DNA of 10,075 nucleotides from NCBI GenBank assembly GCA_900313545.1, contig OMRS01000394.1, forward strand, positions 1 to 10,075, given 5' to 3'. The position numbers were made by a program, and so were the translations under genes. This stretch comes from an uncultured Eubacteriales bacterium (lineage in GTDB: Bacteria; Bacillota_A; Clostridia; Christensenellales; Aristaeellaceae). Of the stretch, positions 6,313 to 10,075 are shown one piece after another (the stretch's first letter is position 1; each line of letters begins with the position of its first letter). Below the pieces are notes generated by a model. It was not told the origin of the DNA. It ran no database searches and saw nothing but the letters and a program-made list of their open reading frames with translations.

Positions 6313-7313
6313 CAGCCTGCGAAAAAGGTGGGAATAAACAGGTGTTCGTACATCACGACCGCATAGCGGTCCGTCATGCCCGCCACATAGTCCGCCGCTC
6401 CCCGCATCGTCCCCTCCCGGTAGGTGATCTCGATATACTCATTGGGGATCTCCGCGGGGTGGGCGGAAAAGTACTTGACCAGCTCCTGGATGATGTGGGT
6501 GGTGCGCTGCACCTCCCCCTGCGCCCAGTCCCTGGAATAGACGTTGACAAACAGGAAGGTCCGCAGCTCCGTGAGCGCCTGCCAGCACTCATCGCCCATG
6601 CACACCTCCCTGCGGTCCCGGGAGGCGTTGATGACGCTGCGCACCATCGTTTCGATGCGCTCGCCGTGGGTCTTTCCCAGCACCCGCAGCGGCGCTGAGG
6701 GCAGGTCCTCCTGGCGCAGGATCCCCGCGCGGATGGAATCGTCGATGTCGTGGTTCACATAGGCGATGCGGTCCGCCAGGTGCACGCAGCAGCCCTCCAG
6801 GGTCATGGGGCGCACCTCGCCGGAGTGGTGCTCGATGCCGTCGCGCACCTCCAGCGTCAGGTTGAGGCCCCGGCCCCCGTTCTCGATCTTTTCCACCACG
6901 CGCCTGCTCTGCACCCGGTGCTCAAAGCCCCCGGGCAGGATCCTGGCCAGCGCGCTTTCCCCCGCATGGCCGAAGGGCGTGTGCCCCAGGTCATGTCCCA
7001 GGGCGATGGCTTCCGTCAGATCCTCGTTGAGGCGCAGGGACCTGGCCAGGGTCCGGGCCACCTGCATCACCTCCAGGGTGTGGGTCATGCGCGTACGGTA
7101 GTGGTCCCCCTGGGGCGCCAGAAACACCTGGGTCTTGCCTTTGAGCCGCCTGAACGCCTTGCAGTGCAGAATCCGGTCCCTGTCCCGCTGATATTCCGTG
7201 CGCAGGTCATCCGGCCGGATTTCCTCCTCCCGCCCGCGGGTCTCCGCGCTGCGGGCGGCATAGACGCTCAGTTCGCTGCGTTCCCGCGCCTCAAGCATCT
7301 CCCGGATCGTCAT
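6312..7313 (-). CDS. dgt: Deoxyguanosinetriphosphate triphosphohydrolase (dGTPase, HD family)
   Basis: This HD-domain phosphohydrolase splits dGTP (or other dNTPs) into the deoxynucleoside and tripolyphosphate, tuning nucleotide pools. The 333-residue product has the family signature throughout: RTEYQRDRDRILHCKAFRRL (38-57), KTQVFLAPQGDHYRTRMTHTLEV split over 60-82 with metal-binding His78, the HD motif GHDLGHTPFGHAGE (106-119) with His107 and Asp108, and HLADRIAYVNHDIDD (178-192) with Asp181. A C-terminal RGAADYVAGMTDRYA helix (304-318) is also typical. I start at ATG 7313 because AGGAGG (7320-7325) is six bases upstream and MTIREMLEARERSELS matches homologues; the ATG at 7319 abuts the binding site. 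This short type is the usual clostridial form and regularly sits just upstream of dnaG-rpoD, probably heading that operon. No strong promoter is obvious upstream. Confidence 0.96.
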   Translation of the reverse strand: MTIREMLEARERSELSVYAARSAETRGREEEIRPDDLRTEYQRDRDRILHCKAFRRLKGKTQVFLAPQGDHYRTRMTHTLEVMQVARTLARSLRLNEDLTEAIALGHDLGHTPFGHAGESALARILPGGFEHRVQSRRVVEKIENGGRGLNLTLEVRDGIEHHSGEVRPMTLEGCCVHLADRIAYVNHDIDDSIRAGILRQEDLPSAPLRVLGKTHGERIETMVRSVINASRDRREVCMGDECWQALTELRTFLFVNVYSRDWAQGEVQRTTHIIQELVKYFSAHPAEIPNEYIEITYREGTMRGAADYVAGMTDRYAVVMYEHLFIPTFFAG

Positions 7314-7319
7314 GGGCAT

Positions 7320-7325
7320 CCTCCT
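7320..7325 (-). promoter_or_regulatory. Ribosome binding site deciding the dgt start
   Basis: AGGAGG on the minus strand is six bases before ATG 7313 and has no gap to ATG 7319, so MTIREM rather than MPMTIREM or a longer form is the start. Confidence 0.85.
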
Positions 7326-7402
7326 TTGTTCGGCTTCCATCCGTTTTTTCGCACAGTCGAAGACTTCCCTTTACGCCAACCAGACGGAAAATCGGAAGGG
7401 TT

Positions 7403-7498
7403 TTATCCCGGAATTTGGCCCCTCACAGGTTTTTGGTCATTGATGTGTTTGAGGAGCATTTCAGGATCAGGCCCCCGTGCTTTCATGTATCCTTTCAT
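7403..7498 (-). pseudogene. Possible gene remnant or 31-codon small ORF
   Basis: From an ATG at 7498 the minus strand encodes 31 residues, including the well-formed stretch ARGPDPEMLLKHIND and ending QIPG before TAA. The same frame stays open upstream to a TAA at 7649-7651, reading for example FIRFEAPQRGKKGPGW, but without ATG, GTG or TTG until 7498. Composition and helix-like pattern look more protein-like than the other frames. This could be the decayed 3' end of a transferred gene, a genuine small protein from ATG 7498 or 7486 (AAAGGA is only three bases before the latter), or chance openness in GC-rich DNA. I do not recognise the family. Confidence 0.3.
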
Positions 7499-7557
7499 CA
7501 GGCTGCGCCATCCGGGGCCTTTTTTGCCGCGCTGCGGAGCCTCAAAGCGAATGAAAG

Positions 7558-7593
7558 CGGCTTCACGGGAGCGGTTCCGGTCCCGTAAAGCCG
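7558..7593 (-). repeat. Long inverted repeat, possible weak terminator
   Basis: CGGCTTTACGGGA and TCCCGTGAAGCCG pair over 13 positions around a 10-base loop that can pair further. As minus-strand RNA the stem is complete, with one G-U pair; as plus-strand RNA it has a C-A mismatch, which suggests it works in minus-strand transcripts. The bases after it (CTTTCATTCGCTTT) are T-rich but interrupted. It may end readthrough from the polysaccharide-type genes some 190 bases upstream. Confidence 0.5.
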
Positions 7594-7619
7594 TCTGTCC
7601 TTTCTTGTGCCCGGGGGAT

Positions 7620-7635
7620 GCCGGCTCAAGCCGGC
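7620..7635. repeat. 16-base GCCGGC inverted repeat
   Basis: GCCGGC, four bases, GCCGGC. It forms a six-pair GC-only stem-loop in either strand. No T-run follows on either side. It could be an operator, a small RNA hairpin or chance in GC-rich DNA. Confidence 0.35.
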
Positions 7636-7746
7636 CTGTTTGCGCCCTTTACGCCGTCCCTGCGGCGGGCAGCGCCGTGACGGCGGCATCTCTCCTGCCC
7701 GATTCTCATGTAAGGGGCAGCGGGGCCGCCCCGTATCAATGACATC

Positions 7747-7795
7747 GCAGGATCCCTGCAGGCGTTTTTCACGCTTCCCGGATCATTTCCGGGAA
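7747..7795 (-). repeat. Three consecutive small stem-loops at the end of the FrhB-like gene
   Basis: In minus-strand order: TTCCCGGA/TCCGGGAA (7775-7795), with the stop codon of the FrhB-like gene in its five-base loop; GCGT/ACGC (7762-7774), with an A-rich loop; and GCAGG/CCTGC (7747-7759). None has a T-run behind it, so this is not a standard terminator. It may protect the 3' end of the transcript from nucleases. Confidence 0.4.
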
Positions 7796-9018
7796 CGCAG
7801 ACGCCCCAGGCATCGTTTGATCGTCCGCTTCAAATCCTTGGGGATCATCCCCGCAAGGATGCTCCCGGCGATGTCCTTCCTGAAACGGGTCCTGAAAACC
7901 CGGTCCATCCCCGGATATCCCTCTGCTGCATAGACCTGCAGAAGGGCCTCACGCTCCGGCGGGGGCTGGCAGGGCCGGTTCAGCTGCTCGTTGTGGCGGG
8001 CCACCTTCTCAAAGGTGGAGGGCAGCGTCACCAGCTTCTCCCTGCAGTCCTCCCACAGCGCCTTTCCCTTTTTAGTGTTCAAAAGGACGCAGGAGATGCC
8101 CCTGCCGTTGGACAGTCCTCCCGGCTCCCGGTACCGGGGATACTCCTCGTGGAAGCCCCAGAAATCTCCCAGGGTGATATCCGCCGCCCGCTCAGGCCTT
8201 GCAAAGGGGCAGTGATAGCAGCTGTCCCGGTAGGTATAGGACTTCAGGAAGAAGAAGACATAGGCGATGAGATTCCCGTCCCGGGCATGCTCCTTCAAGG
8301 CCCCGGAGGGGTCCTGACAGACGCACCGGCTGATCATCCCCTGGCCTTTGCGCTTGTCCCGGAACCAGAACCCGGTGATCCTTCCGCCCAGGGTCTTCCC
8401 GTAGAACTCCAGGAACTGCTGAAACATCCTTTTCCCGGGGACGCCGTGGCAGATGATCTCCACGGTCAGCAGTCCGTCATCCTTCCCCTGCACAATCCGC
8501 TTCAGCGCGGCAATCTGGCAGGGGGTGCCGGTAAAGAGGACGGTTTTTCCCGAGAGCAGGTCCTGCTTTGCCTGCCGGTATGTGTCCCCCATGTCGCTCT
8601 GCACGTATTTTGAGCCCTGCAGCAGGGGGAGCCGGTCCGCACTGTCGATTCGGATATGCCTGGGTTCCAGGGTGCCGTTTTCGGATTCCAGAGCGCGGCC
8701 GTAGACCACGCCGCCGCCCTCCAGGACCTTTCCGGCCAGTACCGCAAAGGCGCCGCCGGAGGATGAGCGCATGAGCAGCGCGCCGTCCTTCGCCGCCGCC
8801 CCGTAGACCTCCTGCACCGGCCGGAGCCCGTTGTCGTTCCGGCAGGGACAGACCCTTGTGCATGCGCCGCAGGATACGCACAGGGCCTCATCAATCACGG
8901 GATAGACAAAACCCGCATCGTCCTCCTGCATCCGGATGGCGGACCTGGGGCAGACATTCCCGCAGGCCCCGCAGCCGCAGCAGTCCTTTTTTTCTTTGTA
9001 CAGAACGATTTGTTTCAT
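7783..9018 (-). CDS. Ferredoxin-domain FrhB-type protein (coenzyme F420 hydrogenase/dehydrogenase beta subunit family)
   Basis: This 411-residue soluble iron-sulfur flavoprotein resembles the beta subunit of F420-dependent enzymes. In Firmicutes, which mostly lack F420, such proteins recur in polysaccharide loci and their reaction is unknown. Residues 12-59 hold two 4Fe-4S motifs: Cys13-x2-Cys16-x2-Cys19-x3-Cys23 followed by Pro, and Cys47-x2-Cys50-x2-Cys53-x3-Cys57 followed by Pro. Two additional cysteines (14 and 59) flank them. The FrhB domain shows SSSGGAFAVLA (85-95), QGSKYVQSDMGD (134-145), FTGTPCQIAALK (162-173), EIICHGVP (187-194), a CysxxCys pair (267, 270) before ADITLGDFWG (279-288), and NTKKGKALWE (314-323). 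The C-terminus is basic. Its ATG overlaps the stop of the pyruvyl transferase gene (ATGA), so the two are coupled and probably act in one pathway. The binding site (AAGGG abutting ATG) is weak, as expected for coupled translation. Confidence 0.9.
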   Translation of the reverse strand: MKQIVLYKEKKDCCGCGACGNVCPRSAIRMQEDDAGFVYPVIDEALCVSCGACTRVCPCRNDNGLRPVQEVYGAAAKDGALLMRSSSGGAFAVLAGKVLEGGGVVYGRALESENGTLEPRHIRIDSADRLPLLQGSKYVQSDMGDTYRQAKQDLLSGKTVLFTGTPCQIAALKRIVQGKDDGLLTVEIICHGVPGKRMFQQFLEFYGKTLGGRITGFWFRDKRKGQGMISRCVCQDPSGALKEHARDGNLIAYVFFFLKSYTYRDSCYHCPFARPERAADITLGDFWGFHEEYPRYREPGGLSNGRGISCVLLNTKKGKALWEDCREKLVTLPSTFEKVARHNEQLNRPCQPPPEREALLQVYAAEGYPGMDRVFRTRFRKDIAGSILAGMIPKDLKRTIKRCLGRLRSRK

Positions 9019-10075
9019 CCCTTCACCGCTCCCAGCGCATCCTTCAGATATTGTCTGCTCCTGTGCCTCTTCTCTGAAATGAGTTGATTGACAGCGCTGT
9101 AGTCGATCTCCGATTCCATGCTGTCCAGGTCGAACCGGAAACCGGGGCCGATCACCCGATCGGGGATCTTCAGCTCATTTAAGAGAGCCGTCACCTTTTT
9201 CACCCGGCTGTCGTTGGTCAGATAGACCTTGAACGGCCGCTGGAAAAGGATGGAAAAGACCGCTCCGTGGAAAGTTCCCGTAAACACCGCCCGGGCCTCC
9301 CGGAACATCTCCACCCACTCAAAGGGGGTCAGGTCAACCGTGGCGGAGGTGTACCTCCTGTCGCACTCACCGGCGCCGTAGACGGCCAGTCCTTGGGCCC
9401 TGGCACAGGAATAAATCTGGTCCAGGATCTGCGGAGGCAGCCTGTCGCAGTAATAGAACAGGATATACGGCTTTTTGACCGGCCGCAGGCTGCTGCGGGG
9501 AAACTCCACCAGGAACGTGGGGTCAAGGACCCGGACAGGGGCGACATGGGTCACCCGCTCCACCAGTTTCTCGGTCAGATCGTCCCGGGCGGAGATGCTC
9601 CTGAATTTTCTGATGCCGTCAATGACGTAGCGGGGCACCTCGCCCTCCCCCGTGGCCTTGCCCACACTGGGCGCATAGGCGATCAGGTTTTTGCAGGTCA
9701 GGCCGATGCCGAATTTCAGCTCGGCGTTTCCCTTGGAGTCCATGTAGTTCCAGACCTCGTCGCTGCCGACCACGATGCAGTCAAACCCCAGGGCGTTGAT
9801 CTGCCCGGCGCCAAAGCATCTGGGTGAAAGAACCATGTCCCTTTTCCGGGCTTCCCCGAACACACGGGGAAGCCTGATTTTTTGAACCCACTCCTTCAGG
9901 GTCTCCCGATCCCGATAGAACCGGAACCAGCCGCCTGCGTTGATGAGATAGTGCTTGATGTTGATGTAATCGATGATCTGCACTTCGTCCTGGGGAAAAA
10001 GCTCCGAAATCGCCTGTCTCAGGGCCCACGCCTGCAGGAAGGCTCCGTAATTGCTGATGTACTGATGGGTCAGTA
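9015..10075 (-). CDS. Polysaccharide pyruvyl transferase family protein (5' end outside the window)
   Basis: Family members (CsaB/WcaK-like, PF04230) move a pyruvyl group from phosphoenolpyruvate onto a sugar of a surface or exported polysaccharide, adding negative charge. The visible 352 residues begin just inside the N-terminus: THQYISNYGAFLQAWALRQA matches the usual NYGAxLQAxAL opening. Later landmarks are CIVVGSDEVWN (99-109), LIAYAPSVGKA (130-140), ISARDDLTEKLV (about 159-170), VLDPTFLVEFP (about 187-197) and FTGTFHGAVFSILFQRPFKV, which corresponds to the family's SFHG block. A GTG at 9983 is only an internal codon, because the conserved opening lies upstream of it; the true start should be about 5-10 codons past 10075. 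The downstream FrhB-like gene overlaps by 4 bases. The exact sugar acceptor cannot be told, and the family label is broader than the proven activity. Confidence 0.9.
   Translation of the reverse strand, partial: LTHQYISNYGAFLQAWALRQAISELFPQDEVQIIDYINIKHYLINAGGWFRFYRDRETLKEWVQKIRLPRVFGEARKRDMVLSPRCFGAGQINALGFDCIVVGSDEVWNYMDSKGNAELKFGIGLTCKNLIAYAPSVGKATGEGEVPRYVIDGIRKFRSISARDDLTEKLVERVTHVAPVRVLDPTFLVEFPRSSLRPVKKPYILFYYCDRLPPQILDQIYSCARAQGLAVYGAGECDRRYTSATVDLTPFEWVEMFREARAVFTGTFHGAVFSILFQRPFKVYLTNDSRVKKVTALLNELKIPDRVIGPGFRFDLDSMESEIDYSAVNQLISEKRHRSRQYLKDALGAVKG

Larger units (their letters stand above)
7326..7782. other. Intergenic junction without a confirmed gene
   Basis: About 460 bases separate the polysaccharide-type gene pair from dgt. 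The part next to dgt (7326-7440) is AT-richer and should hold the dgt promoter. The best -10-like box is GATAAA (minus, 7402-7407), but no good -35 stands 17 bases before it. The middle (7403-7648) has an open minus-strand frame with no usable start in its first two thirds. The part next to the upstream gene (7558-7800) is packed with inverted repeats. No tRNA, riboswitch or T-box consensus is visible. Confidence 0.6.

Noticed and set aside
7498..7689. A 63-residue minus-strand open frame in the junction
   Set aside because: It is Arg/Lys/Pro/Ala-rich, reads through both inverted repeats and shows no good ribosome binding site. The overlapping frame ending at 7403 looks more protein-like.
6750..7742. 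A 330-residue plus-strand open frame opposite dgt and the junction
   Set aside because: It is antisense to the well-supported dgt gene and then crosses the inverted repeats; composition is that of a shadow frame.
9981..9983. GTG at 9983 as the start of the pyruvyl transferase gene
   Set aside because: The conserved opening SNYGAFLQAWAL is encoded upstream of it in the same frame and stays open to the window edge, so the gene begins outside.
1..10075. CRISPR arrays, tRNA genes, complete insertion sequences, phage genes or a defence system
   Set aside because: I found no regularly spaced direct repeats, no tRNA-like cloverleaf consensus and no intact transposase, integrase, nuclease-toxin or restriction motifs among the supported genes.

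Overview
The window is a GC-rich stretch of a bacterial chromosome, most likely from a Firmicute of the class Clostridia. The evidence is the gene order dgt-dnaG-rpoD-trmK-nif3-COG1579, the clostridial look of the dGTPase and of the short primary sigma factor (reduced region 1.1), and the strong AGGAGG-type ribosome binding sites. I cannot assign a genus. Every supported gene lies on the minus strand, so transcription runs from high to low coordinates.

In order of transcription:
(1) At 10075-7783 is the end of a surface-polysaccharide type locus: a polysaccharide pyruvyl transferase family gene (5' end outside the window) overlaps by ATGA a ferredoxin/FrhB-type iron-sulfur flavoprotein gene.
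(2) At 7782-7314 is a non-coding junction of about 470 bases. It holds several inverted repeats and a start-less open frame that may be a gene remnant.
(3) At 7313-3391 is the information-processing cluster: dgt (dGTP triphosphohydrolase), dnaG (primase) and rpoD (primary sigma factor). It is closed by an intrinsic terminator-like hairpin directly after the rpoD stop.
(4) At 3344-1140 are three tightly packed genes: trmK (tRNA m1A22 methyltransferase), a short-form Nif3-family metal protein and a coiled-coil C4 zinc-ribbon protein of the COG1579 family. They overlap by 4 nt (trmK/nif3) and by 14 or 20 nt (nif3/COG1579).
(5) At about 1128-796 is the RNase P RNA gene rnpB (type A), starting about 11 nt after the last stop codon and followed by a textbook terminator.
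(6) At 662-1 are a clear sigma-A promoter, a leader of about 94 nt and the first 177 codons of rpsB (ribosomal protein S2), which runs off the left edge.

The core part joins replication start (DnaG), dNTP pool control (Dgt), housekeeping transcription (sigma), tRNA modification and maturation (TrmK, RNase P) and the ribosome (S2). The right end is accessory envelope-sugar biology of a different character. I found no CRISPR array, tRNA, intact mobile element or convincing new multi-gene system. The points most worth a second look are the rnpB placement, the hairpin between rpoD and trmK, the ghost frame at 7403-7648 and the FrhB/pyruvyl transferase pair.
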